A stretch of DNA of 64,000 nucleotides from Ciborinia camelliae (lineage: Eukaryota > Ascomycota > Leotiomycetes > Helotiales > Sclerotiniaceae). The translations under genes were made by a program, and so were the position numbers. Within the stretch, counting starts at the first letter, position 1; each line of letters begins with the position of its first letter. Positions 22,622-33,860 of this stretch are shown one piece after another. Where the stretch lies: contig JANPYM010000014.1 in NCBI GenBank assembly GCA_025890175.1, forward strand, positions 257,052 to 321,051, read 5' to 3'. The notes below the pieces were generated by a model that had not been told where the DNA came from, did no database searches, and saw only the letters and a program-made list of their open reading frames with translations.

Positions 22622-22703
22622 GGAGAGTCAAGGAAAGCGATGGAATTTAGATGAATATGCGTGGAGAGTCAAGGAAAGCGATGGAATTTAGATGAATATG
22701 CGT
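22622..22703. repeat. Perfect 2 x 41-bp tandem duplication
   Basis: Copies at 22622-22662 and 22663-22703, each beginning GGAGAGTCAAGGAAAGCG and ending GAATATGCGT, are identical. Non-coding. Confidence 0.9.
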
Positions 22704-22770
22704 ATGCCGTCATGCAATGGTAGAGCTACCTACCGAAGTACCTACCTATATATATCTAAATAATAATAAA

Positions 22771-22970
22771 AATGGAAAGATGGAAAGATGGAAAGATGGA
22801 AAGATGGAAAGATGGAAAGATGGAAAGATGGAAAGATGGAAAGATGGAAAGATGGAAAGATGGAAAGATGGAAAGATGGAAAGATGGAAAGATGGAAAGA
22901 TGGAAAGATGGAAAGATGGAAAGATGGAAAGATGGAAAGATGGAAAGATGGAAAGATGGAAAGATGGAAA
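22771..22970. repeat. 8-bp minisatellite, about 25 perfect copies
   Basis: 200 bp of the unit GATGGAAA repeated without visible variants. Because 8 is not a multiple of three, all three plus-strand frames give the same octapeptide cycle (MERWKDGK), and minus-strand frames give a cycle of FHLSIFPS. The resulting overlapping ORFs of 79-89 codons are repeat artefacts unless shown to be transcribed. Confidence 0.97.
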
Positions 22971-23037
22971 AACCCCGCCATTCTAGAAGACTCCGTAACT
23001 GTAATTGCAACTGTAACTGTAATTCAAAATATGATTA

Positions 23038-24000
23038 CTAGGTAGGTAGGTAGGTAGGTAGGTATCTATTAGACAGGTAGATAGGTCGGTAGATAGTAGG
23101 CATCGTCCTTGCAAATGAGTGAATGAGTGAATGAGTAAACGAGCTAAAGCGCTAAAGCAATTCACGCGCAAGATTTAAGGGATGGAAGGGGAGGGAAGGG
23201 AGAGAGACGAGAGGAGATGAGATGAGAGGAGAGGAGAGGAAAGGAAAGGAAAGAAAAGGGTTTGTGCATGAGCATTTGGAAAATACTATCGATATAGTAG
23301 GTAGGTAGGTAAGTAGGTAAAGTAGGTAGGTATCACAATGAAATACCTACCTAAGGTAGTGTACCTAAGGTAGTATTCAACACTATACTTAGGTAATGAA
23401 ATAATATTGTAAAAGAGTAAAAAAGAAAAATGAGAATCATTGATTCCAGTACTGATGTAATCTGATGTAATCCGAAGTGACCAGATCAGATCAGATCAGC
23501 TCAGATCAATCTAACTTTTGGATAGCATGGATGGAGTCAACAGAGCTGATGTTTTTGAAAACAGCGAGAGAGAGAGAGAGAGACTCCAGCTGTACTATAT
23601 CTATATCTATCGATTTCTGAAGCACCTAGGTATGCACTTTAAGATTCACGAGGGGCGTCGGACGATGGGAGAGGAAATCATGTTTTGAGTAGGTAGGTAG
23701 GTAGGTAGGTACCTACAATATAGAATATATACTTGGCAATTCCACATTCAAGAAGCTCCGAGGTTGACGGACCGTAAGTAGGTACGCTTACTTACTTACT
23801 TACTTACTTTTACTTACTTACTGTACCGTGCTGTATTGGAGAAATCACAGGTTTTGATTCTTGAACTTTGGGATGGATGGGGGCATCTCATTCTCATCTG
23901 TGCGGTAATAATGGATGCAATTTTTCAGAGCAGGTGGGTTGGGAATCGTTGGGGGGGTGGATCGTGGATATGGATGAGTAGGTAGGTAGGTAGGTACGGA
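23038..24000. repeat. Scattered AGGT/ACCT and CTTA tetranucleotide runs
   Basis: Runs of (GGTA)n at about 23038-23064, 23298-23332, 23690-23712 and 23978-23997, an (ACTT)n run at about 23788-23821, and a (GA)n run at 23567-23583. The same AGGT motif recurs across most intergenic regions of the window. Confidence 0.85.
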
Positions 24001-26286
24001 GGAGAGATAGCTGTGAGACATTTACTTTTACCTATGCTGAGGTGGGTGCGAAGTGCGAAGTGCGAGTGAATGTGAATGTGGATGGGAATGTGATTGATTG
24101 TGATTGTGATTGTGAATGATTGTGATTGTGCTCAACTTGGAGCTCCATAAGTATCCATGGACTGTATCATAGTATGTAGCCTTTAGATGAGTACACATTA
24201 GTATTTTGGTATTTTGGTATTTTAGATGAGATAACTATAACTTTGGATTAGATTATCTAGGATTAGATTGTTGGTGATACCTTCGTATCTTTTAATACCT
24301 ACCTACCTTTTACCTTACCTATTGATGAAGGATGGGATGAGTGAGGATGCAAGTCACAGCAAGTGGTGGCTCGGCCCGGGGGAGGTGAAGCATTTGAGGC
24401 TGTGTGTGCAATTTGATTGGTTATCTGTATCACGATTCCGGTCCAGCAATGCAGGTGTGAATTTCCGGAGTGCCGGACCCAGTTCTTGAGATTACTTACC
24501 TTACCTTACTCGTGCATAAGGCCATGGCTAGAAATAGTAGGTAGTAAATGGTAATGGAAGTTTCGATGTGAAAACGGGAATGGGTACGGGGATAGAATCA
24601 ACAGTATGAGAGAAAAAGATGGGATGATGGGATGATATAAGAGCCTTCCTTACATGGAGGAACAAAAATACCTATGTATAGAGAGGGAAGGATGGGTTTC
24701 AGGCAAAGTACTAGGTACTGTATATGTTCTCATTGCTGTTCATGTTGTTTCAATTCCCTTCAAGGAGGAACATGATGCACCTTGAAATAAAGTGCTGATG
24801 CCATGTGGTAAAATCTATTTGGTGTACCGGGTATATCGTACCTTATTATGGTGGGGTTGGAATCCAGCAATTGTTTGCTGCTACGTAGATGATTTCGAAG
24901 CACTCCCTCGTATATATACGAAGAGAATCATCAAGAGATGGAGTCGGTATCTGTGTTGAAAAACTCAATTGATGGTGATATATTTATAAATTACCAAGGC
25001 TATCAAAGCGATGATTGTCACTCAGACCCTTCTCTTCTCTTCGGGGGAAAGAGATCATCGGTCGACCATCAAAATAACCCAGGTCATGTTTTATATATGT
25101 ACCCACAAAACGAATGATGATGTTTTCATTCCTAACATTCTTCTCATCCGACCTTTTGGAGTTACAGTACATAATTGTACTTGTACTTTGAAGTACAATC
25201 ATGATATCACGTTATTTTGTAGATCTCTTATTTCCTCTCTAGATTTTTGAGGATATAAAACTACCTACTAGCTAGATAGGTATGAATAGTAAAGTTCAAT
25301 CGATGAAGGAGAAAGGAATTTCATGACCTCGTGAGCAATGTCATTCATTAATGAGAAACAGAGGGAAGACCCCTCAAAAGTATATCCATGTCTTATTAAG
25401 TTATGATGATGGATCCAAATAATGAAGGTTGTGATTAGGTAGGTATGATCATTAGTTGAAATACCTTACTTACTCCGTAGTTTTCCTGCGAGGTTTCCAT
25501 TTCCATGCATATACAACTGGGTGGGTAGGTATCCATACATGTACGGAATTGCACAGCTGAAAGGTCTGAAAATAGATTTTTACTTTTGGATATCGAATTG
25601 AAAATATATGGAGGTACCTTACATATATACAATAATACATGTATATACCTCGTATGGAGATATGTAGGTGTACCTATGTATTATCTACAAAATGGCTGAT
25701 GGGCGGAAAGAGAATGAATGACATTTATTTAATATTGATGCTATTTTGAGTGAAGGTTAAGGATTCTTGGCTTCCCGCTGAAAGAGCAAAGTATACGGGA
25801 CAGGTACAGTAATGACATTATTGGATTGTTATTATTGCGATGGATGGCTTCAAACGGTTCATATCACCCTTTAAAGTCTTGGTAGAATTTCTTTGTTCTT
25901 AATTGGCTTTTCTTCTGGCGTTGAGGTGGCTTGGCCTGCCTCTTCCCTCAAGATAGTTTACTAGGTAGAGAATCAGGTGTACCTGGGTAAATAATTGGTT
26001 CTGCCGACGCTAATTACAGTCTACTAGGTAAATCAGTACCCGATGCATCATGATCCCTATTATTATTATTATTGTTATTATCATTTCCTACGTATTTTCC
26101 GCTTCACTGATTTGATTTTGTACAGACTACAGTCTACAGTCTACAGGACCAAGGTATAGTACAGACTGTGCAGTGCGGTACGGTTACGTTAGTCCTGACA
26201 TCCTTACGGGTACCCAGTAGTCTAGTAGGTCCCCTACTACGCAGTCCCCAGGCTGTTCCTCTCACAACCCAACATCACTGGACATC

Positions 26287-26346
26287 ACTGTACACCCACT
26301 GCACACCCACTGCACACCCACTGCACACCCACTGCTCACCCACTGC
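26287..26346. repeat. 11-bp CTGCACACCCA tandem repeat
   Basis: About five near-perfect copies of CTGCACACCCA (first and last copies with one change) roughly 430-480 bp upstream of the PI4P 5-kinase start codon. Confidence 0.85.
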
Positions 26347-26771
26347 CAGTCTGCCACACCTCACCTTTTGCATCCCTGGTTCTGGTCTGCTTATAGTAAT
26401 AATTCTTAATAACCTTGAACCTCAGCCTCTCTTCTCAACTTCAATGACTTCAAACTTCTCTTTCACCAAGATATGCTGATAATATTCCATTCAATTCGAC
26501 TCCAACTCGATTTTTGATTCTGGTGTCTAATATACATTTTAACCTTCATTACGACTAGTTTGTCAATTACTTATTACTTACCTACCTACTCACCCACTCA
26601 CTACACGCACGATCAATTGGCTCCCGCATCCGCAAAATCCGTAATCTCCTTTTAACATCCAAAACGCCGTCCATTACACCCACGACAACCTCTCCATCAC
26701 CTCACCATCGATTATAAGAACAACCCGATCCGATCGCGAGAAAGCGTTGATACGCATCAACAGCTTCACGA

Positions 26772-29685
26772 ATGCCACACTTCGAAGAGATGCCATCGTT
26801 CTTAACCGACGATACGGGCCCTATGTATTCGTCGACTCGGCCCCCCTTTGATCTTCCCAGCCATCTGCGAAACTCCCACGAGAAGCTATCTGTTAATGGT
26901 GCAAACGCCAGAATCTCTACACATAATTCAGTGAGGAGCGGATTGGAAAATGGATCAGATGTATATATCGACGGTGCTTCAAACGGTAACGGGACAACTG
27001 CCAGACCCCAAATGAGTGGAGATACTCCTCATGATGCAACCTTGAACTCTCTACCAAATGGCAGATCCAGCGCAAGTAGTTGGGATTATAGGTCGAGGTC
27101 CTCGATGAACGGCAGTACATATTCGGTAAATGACCAACCCAATGGTGCCACCCAGAATGGAAGGAGGAGTCCGGGGCCTTCAGTTGGTTTCAATAGATTG
27201 TCGAATGGTACTGGAGATAGGAATTCTTTCGCGTCGACAAATGGAACCACATCAAACGCTACTACCGTAGACGCATCACGACCAATCACTACTAGTGATA
27301 GTGAACCACAAAATAGATTCCCGAGTCCTCAACAACCACCGAATCCTCATAGTACGGGTCCATTGACTTATCAATCACCTTTGTTACCTTCGACGCCCGT
27401 GCCTATCAATTCATTACCCGTACCCGAAACGCCTGCTCGTTCTACAAATAATTCTACACCACATGGATTATCTTCACCTACATCAAATCCACCTCCACCC
27501 CCTGCTTCACTTTCACAAAGCTCTCTTCAGCACCCTGGGTCTACACAGCTGAAGCATCGACATACGTTGGAAGTCCCCAAAGTTGGTCCGAGTAGAAATT
27601 CGAGGGATGGTAACGACGCGGTCTTTACGAGTGGAAGGTTTTCTCCAACCTCGGTAGCTACAGGTGCTAGACGTGGATCTTCAAGTATCAACAGACGAAA
27701 TACACAATCGATACATTCTAATATGCCTCACGAGGAGGTCCCTCCGGATGAGGATGCCCTTAGATGGGCAGAAGCTGTACGACAAAAGCGTGCCAGTAAG
27801 AGAAGAAAAAAGGACGAGGAAGACGATGATAGGGTGGTTGTTGGAACAAAGGTCGATCAAAACCATGTGAATTGGGTTACGGCATATAATATGTTGACGG
27901 GCATTCGGTTTACTGTCTCGAGAACGAACGCGAAGCTTGAACGGCCATTGACTGATGCAGATTTTGAGGCTAAGCACAAATTCTCGTTTGATATGTAGGT
28001 TACATTGGATATGTGAAGGGGCTAGGCTGATAACATATATAGTACCGGCAATGAGTTGACCCCATCTGCGAAATACGATTTCAAATTCAAGGACTATGCG
28101 CCGTGGGTTTTTCGAAGTCTTCGAACAAAGTTCAAGTTGGACCCTGCGGATTATCTCATGTCCTTGACGAGCAAATATATTCTTTCCGAGCTTGGGTCGC
28201 CGGGAAAGAGTGGAAGCTTCTTTTACTTCTCGAGAGATTACAAGTATATCATCAAAACAATTCATCATGCCGAGCATAAGTTCTTACGGAAGATTTTGAA
28301 AGATTACTATCACCATGTGGAGGACAACCCTAATACGCTCTTGTCCCAATTTTATGGACTTCATCGGGTAAAGATTCCTTACGGAAGAAAGATACATTTT
28401 GTGGTCATGAACAACCTGTTTCCACCGCACCGTGATGTTCACCAGACCTTCGACTTGAAAGGGTCCACCGTTGGACGAGATTTCAAAGAGGAGAACCTAG
28501 AACACAATCCCCGTGCTACACTCAAGGATTTGAACTGGCTTCGGAGAAACCTTCACCTCGAATTTGGGCCAGAAAAGAGACGAGTCTTCTTCGAACAGAT
28601 GGAGAAGGACGTAGCATTGTTACAGAAGCTTAAGATTATGGACTATAGTATGTTGGTCGGAATCCACGATTTGACCAAGGGGAATGAAGAAAACCTACGT
28701 GATAAGACTCTGAAAGTCTTTCAACCTGGAGGAGACAGCCCAATGGATGATTCTGGACCCCCTGGTACTTTAATGAGAACGCCGAGCAAACTAGAAAATG
28801 CTAGAAAGGCAAGAGAGTTACGGCAGATCATCAAGCAGGAAAAGCCAATCCCAATGGGTCAAAGTAGTTCGCGAATGCCGGATGAAATTGAAGAGGAGAA
28901 CAGGAAAGATTTCACTTTCTACAGTGACGATGGCGGGTTCCGAGCTACACATGAAGATAATAGTCCTGGAGAGGAAATCTTCTTCTTGTCAATCATCGAT
29001 TGCCTTACTCATTACGGCACGCTTAAGAAGCTCGAGCATCTATTCAGTAAGTGAACTTGATTTATGGAAACCTATATACGCTAACAAGAGAATAGAGGGT
29101 CTCAAGCATGATAAGAAACAGATTTCTCCCATCAATCCCCAACCTTATGGCGAGCGTTTTGTATCGTTCATTGAAGGTATCACAAAATCACAAGAAGAAG
29201 CCGCTAGGGAAGAAGAATGTCCTCTGCCACCCATACCTCACACGGACTCTAACCTTACCGCGGGTTCTACACGTCGACGTTCAAGTAGTGCACATATGCA
29301 CCGCACCATCACTAACAATGCCACCATTCAACGTGCCGAGAATGAGGCCTTAAGAACTGAGCATGATGGAAGAAGGGAACATGTTGAACCTAGAACCGTA
29401 TCAACCGTTAGAAGCCCGAGCGCTGAAAGGACAAATGGGCTACAGGGACAAATCCTACCGGTCGTGGAAGAAATGGGAGAGGCTAGTAGTACAGGGGGGA
29501 GAAGTGGAAGGAGTATTAGAAGTACATACGATGATGAGATGAGACCAGCCACGCCCGCGAAAGATTATCCTCCGAGCTTGAATGGAAACCAGGGGAGGCC
29601 GCCAAGTTTGATGAGGACGATTAGTAGGAGCAGCTTGGAAAAGAAATTACCACCGCTACCGCCAAATGGGAAGGGGGTAGAATAG
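26772..29685 (+). CDS. mss4: Phosphatidylinositol 4-phosphate 5-kinase (Mss4/Its3 type)
   Basis: Model join(26772..27994, 28043..29046, 29096..29685), 938 aa, with introns of 48 and 49 nt; both junctions restore conserved residues. The first 350 residues are Ser/Asn/Pro-rich and look disordered. The PIPK catalytic domain runs from about residue 365 (VNWVTAYNMLTGIRF) to 780. Visible features are the ATP-site segment SGSFFYFSRDYKYIIKTI with the catalytic Lys near 479, FDLKGSTVGR, KIMDYSMLVGIHDL near 607, and IIDCLTHYG with the metal-binding Asp near 726. KGLKHDKKQISPINPQPYGERF follows, resembling the activation loop that sets type I specificity. It makes PI(4,5)P2 from PI4P at the plasma membrane and so controls actin, endocytosis and polarity. 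The acidic and Ser/Arg-rich C-terminal tail (about 150 aa) is variable in the family. Confidence 0.95.
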
Positions 29686-31910
29686 AAAGATTTGGGAATT
29701 GTGTTGCCTTCAGAAAGCTAGCAGATGTGTGTAGGGTGCGGGGAGTTACTACGGAGGGATAAAAGAAGAGAGGATGGAATAATACATAGTGAAGAGGGAC
29801 ACGAAGTGACAGTCAAACGGCGCAGCGAGTGGAGTGAAGTGGAGGATAAGATAAGATACCATGATACCATCTAGCGAATCTCCTTTTTTTTCTCCTTTTT
29901 TCTCCTTTTTTTTTCTTTGGACTTTTCGACCTTGTTTTTCTTTGATTCTAATTTCTTTTGACCGTCATCGACTGACAGACTTGAGCGGGTGTTTCTTTCT
30001 TTTGTAATTGAGTTTTTGGGTTGAAGGAAGAAGGAAGAAGGAAGAAGAAAGAAGGAAGAAGAAAGGAGGAAGGAGGAAGGAGGAAGGGAAGTGGGGAGGG
30101 AAATGGGGATCAGGGAAAGAGGGATGGGGGACGAGGGGAGAAGATACAATCTTTACATTTGTTTCATCGAGTTTGTTGGAGTGAGGGAGAGAGAGAGAGA
30201 GAGAGAGAGATCACCCTGAAGCTGGGCTGATAGAGGAAGGAAGTTACGAATCTGAATCTTTCTTTCTTGGTACTAGTACGGATATATGTATGTATGTACG
30301 TATGTGTAGGTGCTGTGGAGAAGGAAAGGCGGAGAAGGGGGATAGGGGGGACAGGGGGGCCTATGGAAAGAGTTCGAATTAGATGGATCATGGATGGAGG
30401 ATGGGTTTGTAGATAGATTGATTGGATTTGGATTGGGATGGGGGATGGGGGAGAGTGAGAGTAGGAGTCAGAGGAGGGTGGTGGTGAGAGGAGGGTGGTG
30501 GTGATGGTGGTGGATGAAAGAAAAACAATAGATAGATAGGAATGGAATGGAATGGAATGGAATTCTTCACATGCATTAAAAATGGGAAAAGAAAGTTGAT
30601 GTGTTTGTTTGTTTGTTTGTTTGTTTGTTGTGTTTGTTGTTTGTGGCGATGGTGATGGTGATGTGAGTGTAGATTGTATATATAGGTATAGATATAGGTA
30701 GGTAGGTAAATGTATATTTTGTCTTGATCTTTATCTTTATCTTTATTTACCTTACATCGCTTACCTGGCTAGGTAGATAGGTAGATAGGTAGATATGTAT
30801 GTGTGTAAGGTAGGTAGGTAGGTAGCCTAGTAGGTATCTTATGGTGATGGTGATGGTGACGGTAGGTGATGGTGATGGTGACGGTAGGTGATGGTGGGTG
30901 ATGGTGGGTGATGGTGGGTGAGTTGTGGGAAAGGGAAAGGAGAAGGAAGGGAAGGGGGATGCTTCTAGTGAAAGTGAAAGGTGGTTTAAATGGAATAATT
31001 AGGGGAAATAAATACAAGTGTTTTTGTCGGGTTCCTGTTGGTCAATTGAGTTTGCGTTTGCGTTTTCATGGTTTTATTTTTGTGGGGGAGGGGAGGAGGG
31101 GAGGAGGGTTGGAGGGTTGGAGGGTTGGAGGGTTGGTAAGGTTTAAATTTTAATCGGTTGGTGGTCTTGTCTTGTCTTGAGTCTTGTACGTTTACTGGAA
31201 ATAACCTTGGAAAATAGAATGGGTTGGCTTACTAGATACATACTAGTTATGTATGTATGTACCTAGGTAGGTAGTAACCCTATTCCCACATTCGAAATTC
31301 TCACAAGTAACCTGGAACGCGCTCCTTCCTTCCGGTTTTTAAGTCTGGAATGGAATGGAAGGATAGAATCCTTTCTTGACTCTTTTTACGTTACCATTCA
31401 TCATATACTACGGTGGCTACTTCCATATACGGATGATAGGACACTGACATTTAACTTTTCGGATGTGATAGATTCTTCTCGAGGCAAGTGCGCATCGCAT
31501 TTCTGTTTTCTTTTTTGACTAGGTACCTCCCTTGGTGATTATCGTGGTAGGTAGGTCATAGTTGTTGTTCTTTTCTGTAATTCCTGGGTAAGTACCGGAA
31601 GGTCATTCTTGCCTTGTTCGTTATATTTATCGACGTTGCTGGGGCAGACAACTCTACCTAGGTACCTACCTTTACATGGCGGCTTGTTTATTGATTCTTT
31701 TGTTGTTGAGTCAGTCACACATTTCACATTTCAACCAGTGCGAAAAATTTGAACCGAGTCGATTTTGAGGCTCACTGCTCTTTTTCTTTTTCGTTTGGGT
31801 CACGAATACTTCATTCATCACTCGTCAACTTGTCAACTCATCGCAAGTTAGTTCACAAACTCGTACTTCACGGTCGAGTCGATCGTATCGTTGTATGAGA
31901 GCGGATGTGA
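29686..31910. other. 2.2-kb repeat-rich intergenic region
   Basis: Simple sequence dominates: GAAGGA-rich 30020-30100, (GA)n 30190-30210, (GGAAT)n near 30540, (GTTT)n near 30605, GGTGAT arrays 30840-30920, GGAGGGTT runs near 31100, and AGGT runs near 30780 and 31255. ORFs inside these are repeat translations. From about 31740 the sequence resembles a promoter and leader for the Gln-rich gene. Confidence 0.6.
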
Positions 31911-33690
31911 ATGGATCCACCTGGTCATTCCTTTGCGCCACCGCAGGATCGAGTATTGGAAGGCCAATTTCAACACCCGGGTCATGCACAGCAGTTCAAA
32001 GCTCGTCAACTATATCAGGCTCAGCAGGAATATCAAGCACTACAACTATATCAGGCTCAGCAGCAAGATCAAGCACAATACCCATATCAAGCTCAGCAGC
32101 AAGATCAAGCACAATACCCATATCAAGCTCAGCAGCAAGATCAAGCGCAGCAACAAAATCAAGAACAATACTCATATCAAGGACAGCAACAAGATCAAGC
32201 ACAATATCCATATCAAGGACAGCAACAAGATCAAGCACAACACCCATATCAAGAACAATACTCATATCAAGGACAGCAACAAGATCAAGCACAACACCCA
32301 TATCAAGAACAATACTCATATCAAGGACAGCAACAAGATCCAGAACAACACTCATCATATCAAGGACAGCAACAAGATCAAGGACAACAGTCGTACCAAG
32401 CACAGTCAAATCAAACAGGCGAAGTACAACTGCCAAATCATATACTGAAAGAGTTCCGTAATGATCACAGTAGCAAACGGAAAGCCAAGGAGGAGCCACT
32501 GTTAAAGCGAGTACAGAAACAGCAAGCAAAGAGACAGAAAGTACAGAGACCGCGAGGAGAGAAACACAAAGAATATCAATTAGGAATACCAGATCACAGG
32601 CAGGAAAAGTTAGCTGAAATACCGAGAAACAAGCATCAATATCCAAGACAAAAGGCAGATCTAGCTCAACCCCAAAGAAACACGCCTCAATATCCAAAGC
32701 GAGAACTTAAGGACCTCCCAATTGAGGAATCCCCTCGGAGTCTTACGAATCCATTTAGTCTGCAGCATCTTCAGTCAAGAGAAGACCCCGAAGCAGACAA
32801 AAAGATAGACGAGGAAGAACTTGCTGAACTCGAGAAAAAATACCATCAAGAGTATAAAGATCTCAATATCCAAAGGGAAAGCGGGTACATTGACTTTTGC
32901 CACTATTTCTCAAAACGACATAGAGGAGAGCAGATCAATATTCCAGACTATCGTGCTACAATTTTAAAGCTTCGCCATGAAAACCAAGGCCTGAGTCTAC
33001 GAGCCCAGGTTCAAGTCTTGCACGGTATAGACATTGAAAATTACTTCAAAAATATAGAAGAGACATATTTTTCGGCAAAAGTGCCAATTATAGAAAAGGA
33101 GTTCAACGTTCTTTCGGCCAAAATTTCGAGTCATCCTCTCCCTCCCTTTCCACCCGGCGGTCCTGTATATCGAAATAGAGTAGCCAAGCTCTTCAAAATT
33201 AAACTCGAATGCAAATTGCAATTCTACACGTTACTCCCATTTAAGGACAAGCTTGATTTGAATGTTTGCAAAGTCTTGAGACAATCAAAAAATCAAACTG
33301 AAGTTCTCCAAAAAGTTCATCAATTACAAGACGACCAGAATTATACTGTTTCAGTTGAAGTGGATGAATCAAAGCCCTCCAATTTTCCGCTCCCTGTATT
33401 GGAAGTGCCGTCTACTGGCAAAAGATACGAGGTCAAGTGTTTCGTCGAATTTGCAGAAAAAGTCACCTACTATTATTGTTTTGACCCTCCATTGTTTGGA
33501 CGCGAGGTACCTTTGGAGAATCCAGAAGCGAAAGAGAAGGGCCTAGGTAAGTTAACACTTATTCTTGTTTGTGCCTAAGACGGTCCTTTGGATTGTTGAA
33601 TCTAGTTCGAGACACTGAAGAGCTGATTGGATTTTAGAAGTGTTCAAAGCTCCGTTTGGAGACATTGCTACGGTTACAGCTTCATGGTAA
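31911..33690 (+). CDS. Gln-rich repeat protein, unknown function
   Basis: Model join(31911..33546, 33638..33690), 562 aa. The 91-nt intron has a GTAAGT donor and a TTTTAG acceptor, and the phase (1) matches, giving the C terminus VFKAPFGDIATVTASW. Residues about 30-170 are an imperfect repeat built from QAQYPYQAQQQD-like 12-residue units and an 18-residue version with QEQYSYQGQQQD, giving a Gln/Tyr-rich, prion-like composition. A basic stretch with many Lys/Arg/Gln (about 180-270) follows. A probably folded C-terminal region of about 270 residues contains ELEKKYHQEYKDLN, FCHYFSKRHRGEQINIPDY, VAKLFKIKLECKLQFYTLL and KRYEVKCFVEFAEKVTYYYCF. I do not recognise the C-terminal domain. The next gene begins only 170 bp downstream on the same strand. 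Confidence 0.75.
32020..32410 (+). repeat. Coding minisatellite of 36/54-bp units
   Basis: Units based on CAAGATCAAGCACAATACCC and TATCAAGGACAGCAA in variable combination encode the Gln/Tyr repeat. The array is open in all three forward frames and in one reverse frame. Confidence 0.85.
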
Positions 33691-33860
33691 ACTGAATCAA
33701 CGGCTGCTACTCTACCCCACGATTCTCAACTACAAGGACAACATATTGTGGAGACGATATCCAGGTTTCAACAAACCAACAAGGAAGACAAATATACCAG
33801 CTACTGCCTTTCACAACACACCCATTATCTGATTGTGTGATTTATTATACAACAATCAAA

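Larger units (their letters stand above)
21318..26771. other. 5.4-kb repeat-rich intergenic region
   Basis: No gene is supported between H1 and the PI4P 5-kinase gene. ORFs at 21864-22430 and 22717-23045 are translations of simple repeats. The region contains purine-rich tracts (22100-22400), a 41-bp duplication, an 8-bp minisatellite, many AGGT/ACCT tetranucleotide runs, CTTA runs near 23789 and an 11-bp repeat near 26287. From about 26400 on the strand becomes C-rich and A-rich and looks like promoter and leader of the kinase gene. Confidence 0.6.

Noticed and set aside
22717..23045. Several overlapping ORFs of 79-89 codons on both strands
   Set aside because: They are pure translations of the 8-bp GATGGAAA array; open frames follow automatically from the unit.
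31996..32697. 233-aa minus-strand ORF
   Set aside because: Antisense shadow of the Gln-rich repeat; it has no continuation into non-repeat coding-like sequence.
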